Program-made: the position numbers and the translations under genes
The notes under the pieces: generated by a model
Seen by the model: the letters and a program-made list of their open reading frames with translations, nothing else
Database searches by the model: none
Told to the model about the DNA's origin: nothing
Part shown: positions 25,130-32,940 of the stretch, piece by piece
Position numbering within the stretch: position 1 is the stretch's first letter
Layout: each line of letters opens with the position of its first letter
NCBI GenBank assembly: GCA_017447185.1
Contig: JAFSOC010000028.1
Span: 62,001-126,000, forward strand
Direction of reading: 5' to 3'
DNA: 64,000 bases
DNA from: Clostridia bacterium
GTDB lineage: Bacteria; Bacillota; Clostridia; Christensenellales; Aristaeellaceae

Positions 25130-25170
25130 GTCGGGGATATCTCAGCGAGAAGCACGGAGGATTTTGGCGT

Positions 25171-26406
25171 ATGGAACTGGATAGGATCCGCAGTATTGAC
25201 CCGCAGGTGGCGGAAGCAATTGATCTGGAGCTGAACCGTCAGCGCACCCATATTGAGCTGATTGCCAGCGAGAATTTTGTTTCTCCGGCCGTGATGGCGG
25301 CCATGGGTACCTGCCTGACCAACAAATATGCGGAGGGTTATCCGGGAAAACGCTATTACGGCGGTTGTGAATATGTGGACATCGTGGAAGAACTGGCCCG
25401 CAAGCGCGCGTGCGAGCTCTTCGGTGCCGATCATGCGAACGTGCAGCCCCACAGCGGCGCCCAGGCCAATACGGCCGTTTATTTCGCCATGCTGAAGCCC
25501 GGCGATACCGTCATGGGCATGAGCCTGTCCCACGGCGGCCACCTGACTCACGGCAGCCCCGTGAACCTCAGCGGTTCCTACTTCAATTTTGTTCCCTACG
25601 GTGTCTCTCCCGAGACGGAAGTCATCGATTATGACGATGTCCGCCGCATGGCGCTGGAATGCAGGCCGAAGCTGATCGTAGCCGGTGCTTCCGCCTATCC
25701 GCGGATTATCGATTTCAAAACACTGCGCGCCATCGCCGATGAAGTCGGTGCCCTCCTGATGGTGGATATGGCGCACATCGCTGGCCTGGTCGCCGCCGGC
25801 GAGCATCCAAGCCCCATCCCCTATGCCGATTTTGTCACCACCACGACGCACAAGACCCTGCGCGGTCCCCGCGGCGGCATGATCCTCTGCAGGGAAGAGT
25901 ACGCCAAAGCCATTGACAAGGCCATCTTCCCCGGCACCCAGGGCGGTCCCCTGGAGCATGTGATCGCCGCCAAAGCCGTGGCCCTTGCCGAAGCGCTGAC
26001 CGACGAGTTCAAGGCCTACCAGCATCAGATCATCCTGAATGCCAAGGCGATGGAAAACGCCTTCCGTGAGGAAGGGGTCCGCATGGTTTCCGACGGTACC
26101 GACAACCACCTGATGCTCCTGGATTTCACCGGCACGGAAATGACCGGAAAGATGATGGAAGCCCTCCTGGAGGATGCCAACATCACCGTCAACAAGAACA
26201 CCGTTCCGAACGAAACCCGCAGTCCCTTCGTGACCAGCGGTATCCGCGTCGGCACCCCCGCCGCGACCACCCGCGGCCTGAAGGAAGCGGAAATGGCGCA
26301 GGTCGCCCGCTGGATCGCCCGTGTGCTCCGGGACGGCGAAGCCGCTGTGCCCTCTGTCCGCCGGGAAGTGGAAGCCCTCATGGTGAACTATCCGCTCTAC
26401 ACCTGA
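25171..26406 (+). CDS. glyA: Serine hydroxymethyltransferase
   Basis: 411 residues; PLP enzyme that converts serine and tetrahydrofolate to glycine and methylene-tetrahydrofolate. Visible are [49 protein letters not shown] and the PLP lysine motif [16 protein letters not shown] chose the ATG at 25171 because GGAGG lies 10 bases upstream. It follows the SRP RNA but has its own promoter. The leader is about 35 bases, too short for a glycine or folate riboswitch. Confidence 0.97.
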   Translation: MELDRIRSIDPQVAEAIDLELNRQRTHIELIASENFVSPAVMAAMGTCLTNKYAEGYPGKRYYGGCEYVDIVEELARKRACELFGADHANVQPHSGAQANTAVYFAMLKPGDTVMGMSLSHGGHLTHGSPVNLSGSYFNFVPYGVSPETEVIDYDDVRRMALECRPKLIVAGASAYPRIIDFKTLRAIADEVGALLMVDMAHIAGLVAAGEHPSPIPYADFVTTTTHKTLRGPRGGMILCREEYAKAIDKAIFPGTQGGPLEHVIAAKAVALAEALTDEFKAYQHQIILNAKAMENAFREEGVRMVSDGTDNHLMLLDFTGTEMTGKMMEALLEDANITVNKNTVPNETRSPFVTSGIRVGTPAATTRGLKEAEMAQVARWIARVLRDGEAAVPSVRREVEALMVNYPLYT

Positions 26407-26420
26407 TCCGGAAGCAGTTT

Positions 26421-26450
26421 AAAAGAGCTCTGCAACGCAGAGCTCTTTTT
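26421..26450. terminator. Terminator after glyA
   Basis: 13-bp stem AAAAGAGCTCTGC and complement, AAC loop, then T residues. It lies between convergent glyA and pyrH and can serve both. Confidence 0.9.
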
Positions 26451-26460
26451 AATGTTTTCC

Positions 26461-27171
26461 TCAGGGATGGACAAACGTCCCGATGTCGCTGCCTTCCAGC
26501 ACGCGGATCAGGTTCTCCGGATCGTCCAGGCCAAAGACCCGGACCATCGGCACCTTGTTTTCCGCGCACAGGGCGAATGCCGCCGCATCCATCACCTTCA
26601 GGCCCCGTTTCAGCGCCTCGGTGTAGGTGATATCCTTGATCAGCGTTGCCGTCGGATCCTTCATGGGATCGGCAGTATATACGCCGTCAATATTCTTGGC
26701 CATCAGCACGCAGTCCACTTCCATCTCCACCGCCCGCAGCGCCACGCCGGAGTCCGTCGAGAAGAAGGGATTGCCCGTTCCGCAGGCAAACAGCACCACC
26801 CGGCCTTCGCTCAGGTGCCGCCGCGCCGCCATCGCGTTGAAAGGCTCTGCAAAGCGGTTCATATCCACCGCGCTCTGGATCACGGCATCCAGCCCGGCTT
26901 TCCGCAGCGCGTCCGCCATGCACAGGCAGTTGATCATGGTCCCCAGCATGCCCATCTGGTCCGCTGTCACGGCATCCATGTTCGCGGCAGGGCCTTGCCG
27001 TCCGCGCCAGATATTACCCGCGCCGATCACAATCCCGATCTCCGTGCCCATATCATGCATCTTCCGGATGATACCGGCCGCGCAGTTCACTTTTTCGAAA
27101 TCAAACAGATCCTTGTCCGATTTCAGCGCTTCCCCGCTCAGTTTCAGCAGAACCCGATGATAGACAGCCAT
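26461..27171 (-). CDS. pyrH: UMP kinase
   Basis: 236 residues; bacterial hexameric amino-acid-kinase-fold enzyme that phosphorylates UMP to UDP. Visible are RVLLKLSGEAL, GIVIGAGNIWRG (phosphate loop), GNPFFSTDSGVALRA and the KNIDGVYTADP motif. AAGGAGGAG precedes the ATG. In many Bacillota pyrH lies between tsf and frr; here it sits alone behind tyrA, 15 kb from rpsB-tsf. The 45-bp gap to tyrA is compatible with co-transcription. Confidence 0.96.
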   Translation of the reverse strand: MAVYHRVLLKLSGEALKSDKDLFDFEKVNCAAGIIRKMHDMGTEIGIVIGAGNIWRGRQGPAANMDAVTADQMGMLGTMINCLCMADALRKAGLDAVIQSAVDMNRFAEPFNAMAARRHLSEGRVVLFACGTGNPFFSTDSGVALRAVEMEVDCVLMAKNIDGVYTADPMKDPTATLIKDITYTEALKRGLKVMDAAAFALCAENKVPMVRVFGLDDPENLIRVLEGSDIGTFVHP

Positions 27172-27216
27172 AAGGTCTCCTCCTTCAATCCGCCGTTTCT
27201 GTCAGTATACCACTTT

Positions 27217-28080
27217 TCAGGACCGCTTGTCGAACATGGCCCGCCGCTCTGTGGACAGGCGCATTTTCGCCCGCATGCCCTCCGTATCTCCCGCCGCCAG
27301 CATCTCCCGGAAACGGGTCATTTCCTCCAGGAAAGTATCCATCTGCTTCAGCAGCGGCTCCCGGTTCATCATGAACAGTTCGCTCCACATTTTGTCGTTG
27401 ATCCGGGCGATCCGCGTCAGGTCCCGGAAAGAGTCTCCGGTGTAGTCCGCCAGATGGGTGCTGTCGCTGCAGGTCATCAGCGATACGGCAATGCAGTGGG
27501 TCAGCTGCGAAACAAAGGCGATCATCTCGTCATGCTCTTCCGGACTCAGCACGGAAATCCGCCCGCATCCCAGCATCCTTCCCAGCATGCCGCACCATTC
27601 AATGCCCTTTGCCGTATTTTTATCCGTGGGTACGACAATATAGTTGGCGTCCCGGAAAATCCGGTCGTCGCTGTGCTGCACGCCGCTCAGTTCCCGTCCG
27701 GCCATCGGATGCGCCGCGATAAACTCCACGCCTTCCGGCATCAGCTCCTGGATCCTGTAAACGATGCAGCTCTTGACGCCGGTCACATCCGTGATCATGG
27801 TCCCGCTTTTGAACAGATGCCGGTGCGTCTCCACCCATTCCGGGAAGATTCCCGGATACAGCGCGAAGATAATCGCGTCCGCCTCCCGGATCAGCCGCCC
27901 GTCATCCTCCGCCGATCCGTCTGAAATCATATGTTCCTGCAGCGCGTACGCGATGGCTTCCGGATCCCGGTCCATCGCCGTCACGCGGTAGCGCAGCCGC
28001 TTCAGGGCCCTGGCGTAGCTTCCGCCCATCAGCCCGAGCCCCACGATCAGGATGTTATGATCCCTGTTAATCCAGTCCAT
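27217..28080 (-). CDS. tyrA: Prephenate dehydrogenase
   Basis: 287 residues; NAD(P)-dependent oxidative decarboxylation of prephenate to 4-hydroxyphenylpyruvate, the tyrosine branch. The Rossmann motif is ILIVGLGLMGGSYARAL, the substrate region is IAAHPMAGRELSGVQH, and the helical C-terminal domain contains VSQLTHCIAVSL. There is no chorismate mutase or ACT domain. It lies 59 bp downstream of aroA, separated by a heptamer repeat. Confidence 0.93.
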   Translation of the reverse strand: MDWINRDHNILIVGLGLMGGSYARALKRLRYRVTAMDRDPEAIAYALQEHMISDGSAEDDGRLIREADAIIFALYPGIFPEWVETHRHLFKSGTMITDVTGVKSCIVYRIQELMPEGVEFIAAHPMAGRELSGVQHSDDRIFRDANYIVVPTDKNTAKGIEWCGMLGRMLGCGRISVLSPEEHDEMIAFVSQLTHCIAVSLMTCSDSTHLADYTGDSFRDLTRIARINDKMWSELFMMNREPLLKQMDTFLEEMTRFREMLAAGDTEGMRAKMRLSTERRAMFDKRS

Positions 28081-28126
28081 AGTCTCAAATCCTTCTTCGT
28101 CAAATATGCTTAAGCATAGCGATCAC

Positions 28127-28150
28127 ACGCAACTAACAACTAAAAACTGA
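28127..28150. repeat. Degenerate tandem heptamer (NNACTRA family)
   Basis: Plus-strand units CAACTAA CAACTAA AAACTGA, period 7. On the minus strand the repeat supplies the TAG stop of aroA (28140-28142) and continues into the aroA-tyrA gap. Confidence 0.65.
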
Positions 28151-29339
28151 CCCGCGCGCCAAGCATCCGCATCGCGTCCCAGAATCCTGGGAAGCTCTTC
28201 CGCACCGCCTCCGCGCCGTCCACCGTTCCGCCCGTCCGGGTGCAGAGCACCGCCAGGGACATGACAATCCTGTGGTCGTTATGGCCCTGCAGGATTTCCA
28301 TCGGTGCCTTCAGTCCGCCGCCTACCTCAATCGCGTTTTCCCCGATGGTCACGGCGACGCCAAACTTCGCCAGTTCTTCCGCCATGGCCTGTCCCCGGTC
28401 GCTTTCCTTGAACCGCAGGCGCCGTGTTCCTTCCAGCCTGGCACCGCCGCACATGGCCGCAAACGCCATCAGCACCGGCGCAAGATCGGGACAGTCCGTC
28501 ACATCCACGCAGGCGCCGCCTTCCCGGATCCGCCGGAAATACTCCCGGCAGACCTTGTCGCCCTGCAGGCTGTCCTCCCGCAGGCCGGTGATCCGCAGGT
28601 CGTTCCCGGCCTGCCGCAGCGCCTCAAAAAACGCGGCGTTCGACCAGTCTCCCTCCACGGTCTTCTGTCCGGCCCTGAACCGCTGCCCGCCGGGAATCAC
28701 GAGCCGCTCCTTCTCCGGCCGTTTCGCCGGCACCCCAGCTTCCGCCAGGGCTTCCAGCGTCATTTCCAGGTACGGTTCGCTCTCGATCGGCGGCAGGATC
28801 CGGATTTCGCTCTCCCCGTCCAGCAGGCTCAGCGCATAGAGCAGTCCCGTCAGGAACTGGCTGGACAGATCACCCCGCACCGTGTATTCACCGGGTGTCA
28901 GCTTTCCCCGGACCCGGATCCCTTCCGCTGTCCTTTCCAGGCTGAATCCCCGTTCCGCGCACAGCGTCTCGTATACATCCAGCGGCCGGCTCAGCAGCCG
29001 TTCGCTGCCGGTCAGCGTCATTTCCTTCCCGCTTAGCAGGCACAGCGGCAGCAGGAACCGCAGCGTGCTCCCGCTCTCCCGGCAGGGAATCACTCCGCTT
29101 TCCGCCTCCGCGGGACGGCAGCCTGTAACGCGCAGCTCGTCCCCCTCCTGTACGATGCCGGCGCCCAGTGCCCGCAGCCCGTCCATCGTCGCCAGGATAT
29201 CCTCCGACAGTTCAATCGGCTGCACAAGGCTTTCACCTTCCGCCAGGGCCGCGCAGATCAGCATCCGGTGCGCCATGGATTTCGACGGCGGCGCGGCAGT
29301 CACGCCCCGGAGCGCTCCAGGCTTTATCACTGCCCGCAT
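28140..29339 (-). CDS. aroA: 3-phosphoshikimate 1-carboxyvinyltransferase (EPSP synthase)
   Basis: 399 residues; transfers enolpyruvate from PEP to shikimate-3-phosphate. Visible are PPSKSMAHRMLICAALA, ESGSTLRFLLPL (phosphate-binding), RDLSSQFLTGLLYAL-like TVRGDLSSQFLTG, GDWSNAAFFEAL, and RLRFKESDRGQAMAEEL. I chose the ATG at 29339 because GGGAGG precedes it; it overlaps the end of aroQ by 13 bases. The reading frame remains open upstream within aroQ, but that is shadow coding. Confidence 0.94.
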   Translation of the reverse strand: MRAVIKPGALRGVTAAPPSKSMAHRMLICAALAEGESLVQPIELSEDILATMDGLRALGAGIVQEGDELRVTGCRPAEAESGVIPCRESGSTLRFLLPLCLLSGKEMTLTGSERLLSRPLDVYETLCAERGFSLERTAEGIRVRGKLTPGEYTVRGDLSSQFLTGLLYALSLLDGESEIRILPPIESEPYLEMTLEALAEAGVPAKRPEKERLVIPGGQRFRAGQKTVEGDWSNAAFFEALRQAGNDLRITGLREDSLQGDKVCREYFRRIREGGACVDVTDCPDLAPVLMAFAAMCGGARLEGTRRLRFKESDRGQAMAEELAKFGVAVTIGENAIEVGGGLKAPMEILQGHNDHRIVMSLAVLCTRTGGTVDGAEAVRKSFPGFWDAMRMLGARVSF

Positions 29340-29770
29340 GCTGCTTTGCCTCCCGCCAGATAGTCCATCGCTTCCAGGTATCCGTCCGTCCCGTGGCCGG
29401 AAATCGTCTTTACGCAGGCTGCCCGCACATAGCTGATCTTCCGGAATTCCTCCCGGGTGTTCACATCCGTGATGTGCACTTCCACCGTAGGGATTCCGAC
29501 CGTCTTCAGCGCGTCCAGCAGCGCCACGCTGGTGTGGGTGTAAGCGCCCGGATTCAGGATGATTCCGTCCTGCTTCCCGTAGGCTTCCTGGATCGCGTCC
29601 ACCAGGGCCCCCTCGTGGTTCGACTGAAAGAACGATACTTCCACCTGTTTTTCTTCCGCATGTTTCCGGATTTTTGCCAGCAGGTCCGCATAGGTTTCCC
29701 GGCCGTACATCTCCGGTTCCCGGATGCCCAGCATATTCAGGTTCGGTCCGTTGATCACAAGGATTTTCAT
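29327..29770 (-). CDS. aroQ: 3-dehydroquinate dehydratase, type II
   Basis: 147 residues, standard for the dodecameric type II enzyme that dehydrates 3-dehydroquinate to 3-dehydroshikimate. Motifs are INGPNLNMLGIREPEMYG (lid with the catalytic Tyr), SNHEGALVDAI, NPGAYTHTSVALLDAL and EVHITDVNTREEFR. I chose the ATG at 29770 because AGGTGG precedes it; a GTG three codons earlier is the alternative. It overlaps both neighbours by a few bases, so the operon is translationally coupled. Confidence 0.95.
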   Translation of the reverse strand: MKILVINGPNLNMLGIREPEMYGRETYADLLAKIRKHAEEKQVEVSFFQSNHEGALVDAIQEAYGKQDGIILNPGAYTHTSVALLDALKTVGIPTVEVHITDVNTREEFRKISYVRAACVKTISGHGTDGYLEAMDYLAGGKAACGQ

Positions 29771-31005
29771 GCCTGCCACCTGCTTTCAATCTCTGCGGCC
29801 GCTTCCTCCGGCGTGCCGCTGAGTTTCACCGTAAGGTCCGCCGCCGCGCGGTAAACCGGCTCGCGTTCCCGCCACAGCCGGTCCATTTTCTCCCGTGTGT
29901 CCGCCAGCGGCCGGTCATCTGTCGGCATCAGCGTCTCCGCGGCCCGTTCCAGCAGGATCAGCCGTCCGTTCCGCTGCAGCGCCCGTACATTCTCCGGCCG
30001 CAGCACCGCGCCGCCGCCGGTGGCGATAATCTGTCCGCCCCTGGCGGAAACCTCCGCGATCACCGCGCTTTCCAGATCCCGGAAAGCCTTTTCGCCCTCC
30101 TCCCGGAAAATTTCCGGGATGGTCTTTCCGGCCTTCCGTTCAATCAGCGTATCCGTATCGACCGCTTCCCGCCCGGTCCGGGCCTGCAGCACGGCGGATA
30201 CCGTGCTCTTTCCGCTTCCCGGCATTCCGGTCAGGACGATATTCTCCTTCTCACCCAGCAGCTCCCGGTAAATCCGGTCCGCGGTTCCTTCCGGATATGT
30301 GATTCCCCGGAACTCCTCCGCCGCCCGCACCGCCTGGGCCGTCAGCATGAACAGTCCGCCTTCCGCCGCAATGCCGCGTTTCCGGGCCGCCAGGATCAGG
30401 TTGGTTCGCAGTGGATTGTATACCACGTCCGCCACCGCTTCCAGGTCCGGGTAATCCGCCAGGTCCACCGGACAGCCGTCCACCTGCGGATACATCCCGC
30501 AGGGGGTAGTGTTAATCAGGATCTGCGCGTCCCGGTGCTCCGCCGCGGCCTGCTCATAGGTTACGGCATCCTCCCGTCCGTTGCGGCTCACCCGGATCAC
30601 CGCCCGCGCGCCGAGCTTCCTCGCCGCGTACATCGCCGTGAGGCTGGTGCCGCCCGTTCCCAGGATCATCACTTTCTTCCCTGCCGGGTCCGCGCCGGTC
30701 CGCCGCAGCAGCATCGTCAGCCCAGCGGCATCCGTATTGTCTCCGTACAGTTTTCCGTCCCGCCGGATGATCGTGTTGACCGCGCCGATCTCCCGGGCGG
30801 TTTCGCTGATGGCATCCAGGCAGGGGATCACCGTCTGTTTATAGGGAATGGTCACATTGATTCCACGGAAGTTTCCTTCCTGCAGGAAAGGGCCCACCGC
30901 TTCCGGCGCAAGTTCCGTCAGTTCATAAGACTCCGGTCCCAGCCGGCGGTGTATCTCCGCGGAAAAGCTGTGCCCCAGCTTTTCCCCGATCAGTCCGTAA
31001 ATCAT
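29767..31005 (-). CDS. aroE-aroK: Bifunctional shikimate dehydrogenase - shikimate kinase
   Basis: 412 residues in one frame. Residues 1 to about 265 are AroE (YGLIGEKLGHSFS, INVTIPYKQTV with the catalytic Lys, ILGTGGTSLTAMYAA for NADP, NTTPCGMYPQ). From about 268 the protein is shikimate kinase: VLTGMPGSGKSTV (P-loop), EAVDTDTLIE, GEKAFRDLE, IATGGGAVL and the lid DDRPLAD. It thus carries out two successive steps, dehydroshikimate to shikimate to shikimate-3-phosphate. The kinase part is about 145 residues, shorter than most free-standing enzymes but with all motifs. I chose the ATG at 31005, which overlaps the aroC stop by 4 bases. Confidence 0.94.
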   Translation of the reverse strand: MIYGLIGEKLGHSFSAEIHRRLGPESYELTELAPEAVGPFLQEGNFRGINVTIPYKQTVIPCLDAISETAREIGAVNTIIRRDGKLYGDNTDAAGLTMLLRRTGADPAGKKVMILGTGGTSLTAMYAARKLGARAVIRVSRNGREDAVTYEQAAAEHRDAQILINTTPCGMYPQVDGCPVDLADYPDLEAVADVVYNPLRTNLILAARKRGIAAEGGLFMLTAQAVRAAEEFRGITYPEGTADRIYRELLGEKENIVLTGMPGSGKSTVSAVLQARTGREAVDTDTLIERKAGKTIPEIFREEGEKAFRDLESAVIAEVSARGGQIIATGGGAVLRPENVRALQRNGRLILLERAAETLMPTDDRPLADTREKMDRLWREREPVYRAAADLTVKLSGTPEEAAAEIESRWQA

Positions 31006-32096
31006 GCCGGATCCCCCGCCATCCAGTCTGTCCCGAACCGCAGCGCCAGCGCGTCGCACAGCGTCAGCACCGTCACACTGTCCGCCACCACCCGGGCCCG
31101 GTGCACAATGGCCGGATCATGCCTTCCGGTAATCGTCAGCGTTTCTTCTTTCGTTCCTTCTGCGTTCACAGTCGCCTGCGGCAGCGCGATGGAGGGGGTG
31201 GGTTTCACCGCGCAGCGGAACAGGATCGGCATCCCGTTGGATATTCCGCCGTTGATTCCGCCGTTGCGGTTTGTCCGCGTCTGTGTTTTTCCGTCCTTCA
31301 GGATCCACGGGTCGTTCGCTTCACTGCCCCGCATCTCCGCCAGGGCGAATCCGTCACCGAATTCCACGCCCTTAACCGCAGGAATGGAAAAAAGCGCGTG
31401 GGAAAGCATACTCTCCAGCGTGTCGAACCAGGGTTCCCCGACGCCGGCCGGCATGCCCGTCACAACGGTTTCCAGCACGCCGCCGACGCTGTCGCCGTCT
31501 TCCGCCGCTTTCTCAATCGCCGCGCGCATCGCTTCGCCCTTCGCCGCGTCCAGCACGGCGAAAGCGCTTTTGTTCAGTTGTTCAATCTGATGTGCCGGGT
31601 CCGTAAACGGCGCGTCCTCAATACCGGCGCACCGGGCTACGTGCGTTCCGATCAGGATTCCCTTCCGCCGCAGCGCTCCCACGGCAATCGCGCCGGCAGC
31701 CGTCAGCGCCGCGGTAATCCGGCCGCTGAAATGTCCTCCGCCGCGGTAATCCTCATATCCGTGGTATTTGATATGCGCGGTATAGTCCGCATGCCCGGGC
31801 CGCAGCGCGCCCCGCACATAATCCCCGCTCCGGATGTCCGCGTTGGGAATCAGGATGGCAATGGGCGTGCCGGTCGTCTTTCCCTCAAACACGCCGCTGA
31901 CAATCTCAAACGCGTCCGCCTCGCGGCGCGCCGTTCCGGTCCGCCCGGCAGGCCGCCGCAGATCCAGCTGATGCCGGATCAGATCTTCATCCACCGGAAT
32001 TCCGGGAGCCATGCCGTCCAGCACGGCGCCGATTTTCGCTCCGTGGCTCTCGCCGAACAGTGTCACGCAGACACTGCTGCCAAAGGTGTTTTTCAT
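31002..32096 (-). CDS. aroC: Chorismate synthase
   Basis: 364 residues; FMN-dependent trans-elimination of phosphate from EPSP to give chorismate. Visible are LFGESHGAKIGAVLDGMAPG, RRPAGRTGTARREADAFEI, RPGHADYTAHIKYHGYEDYR and GGISNGMPI. I chose the ATG at 32096 because GGAGG lies about 6 bases upstream. It is first of the overlapping aroC-aroEK-aroQ-aroA group, 91 bases downstream of queT. DAHP synthase and dehydroquinate synthase genes are not in the window. Confidence 0.96.
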   Translation of the reverse strand: MKNTFGSSVCVTLFGESHGAKIGAVLDGMAPGIPVDEDLIRHQLDLRRPAGRTGTARREADAFEIVSGVFEGKTTGTPIAILIPNADIRSGDYVRGALRPGHADYTAHIKYHGYEDYRGGGHFSGRITAALTAAGAIAVGALRRKGILIGTHVARCAGIEDAPFTDPAHQIEQLNKSAFAVLDAAKGEAMRAAIEKAAEDGDSVGGVLETVVTGMPAGVGEPWFDTLESMLSHALFSIPAVKGVEFGDGFALAEMRGSEANDPWILKDGKTQTRTNRNGGINGGISNGMPILFRCAVKPTPSIALPQATVNAEGTKEETLTITGRHDPAIVHRARVVADSVTVLTLCDALALRFGTDWMAGDPA

Positions 32097-32187
32097 ATTG
32101 ACCTCCGCGTCCCGCACCGGCTGCAGGTCCCGGTTCATCTTTTTTGTCCCGCAGTTTCCGGAACGTCTGTATCATCCGCAAATCCGG

Positions 32188-32691
32188 TTATCTTTCCATG
32201 TCAGGGAAAATATTCCCCGTCAGTTTTTCAGGCAGTTTCCGCACTGCCTGATAAAGCAGCAGTCCCAGTATGCCGCAGCTGATAATTTCGCCGATTCCGA
32301 TAGTTAATACCAGATACCACCATGCTTCTTCCACATGATAAGCCTTCAACAGCACAATCGGAACAATCACCATATTGCTGACCACCGGCGGAATCCAGGC
32401 AAGATAGGGATGCTTCCGCAGCAGCCGCGTTCCAAATGCGCCGATCAGCGTCGCTAGTGATCCAAAAATGATATCCTCAAGCACGCAGCCTGTAAACAGG
32501 TTCGCAAGCACGCATCCGATCGTCAAACCCGGAATTGCCATGGGAGTAAAAATCGGCAGGATTGTCAGCGCCTCGGAGATACGGATCTGGATCGGACCGC
32601 TCGCTATAGGTGCCACAAGTATGGTTATCACAATGTACAGCCCGGCGATAATGCCGCCGGTTGCAACCTGCAGGGCATAGTTCTTCCTCAT
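32188..32691 (-). CDS. queT: QueT-family transporter for a queuosine precursor
   Basis: 167-residue hydrophobic protein with about five to six helices, beginning MRKNYALQVATGGIIAGLYI and containing QIRISEALTILPIF and NLFTGCVLEDIIFGSLATLIGA, blocks typical of QueT, the substrate-binding (S) subunit of an ECF importer for queuine or preQ1. AAGGAG lies 11 bases before the ATG and forms the end of a preQ1 aptamer, so precursor uptake should fall when preQ1 is plentiful. It needs an ECF energising module encoded elsewhere. Confidence 0.9.
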   Translation of the reverse strand: MRKNYALQVATGGIIAGLYIVITILVAPIASGPIQIRISEALTILPIFTPMAIPGLTIGCVLANLFTGCVLEDIIFGSLATLIGAFGTRLLRKHPYLAWIPPVVSNMVIVPIVLLKAYHVEEAWWYLVLTIGIGEIISCGILGLLLYQAVRKLPEKLTGNIFPDMER

Positions 32692-32702
32692 TTTCTCTTT
32701 TT

Positions 32703-32744
32703 CTCCTTAGTTTTGTTTTAGGTGAGGATGGTTTCGAACTCACC
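32703..32744 (-). promoter_or_regulatory. preQ1-I type riboswitch controlling queT
   Basis: On the minus strand the RNA would be GGTGAG-TTCGAAACCATC-CTCACC followed by TAAAACAAAACTAAGGAG. This gives a 6-bp P1 stem (32739-32744 with 32721-32726), a TTC-containing loop with the expected C before the 3' strand, and the A-rich tail that folds back as a pseudoknot. The tail runs directly into the Shine-Dalgarno, as in translational preQ1-I riboswitches. The downstream gene (queT) fits the ligand. Confidence 0.88.
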
Positions 32745-32768
32745 GCGCGCTTTTTGCACGCAGGTGTC

Positions 32769-32797
32769 AGTATACCTTATTTTTTTTCTTTTCACAA
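32769..32797 (-). promoter_or_regulatory. Promoter of queT
   Basis: Minus-strand -35 TTGTGA (32792-32797), 17-base spacer, -10 TATACT (32769-32774), placing the start about 20 bases before the riboswitch stem. Confidence 0.75.
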
Positions 32798-32823
32798 TGC
32801 TTGTTCCTTTTCCGCGGACTTTA

Positions 32824-32832
32824 TGTTATACT
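32824..32832 (+). promoter_or_regulatory. Extended -10 promoter of the sugar-sensor EAL gene
   Basis: TGTTATACT, about 108 bases before the start codon, divergent from the queT promoter. The -35 is poor. No c-di-GMP aptamer was recognised in the leader. Confidence 0.5.
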
Positions 32833-32940
32833 CACCATACTCTGATAAACATAACCTGAAGCATTTTAATTCCCAGACAGTTGTCAAAAGAGATTGTACA
32901 GGATGCATTCCGCATTCTGATCAGCTTTCCGGAGGTACAC

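Noticed and set aside
25082-25170. Glycine or tetrahydrofolate riboswitch upstream of glyA
   Set aside because: The structured segment here is the SRP RNA with its own terminator; the remaining glyA leader is about 35 bases.
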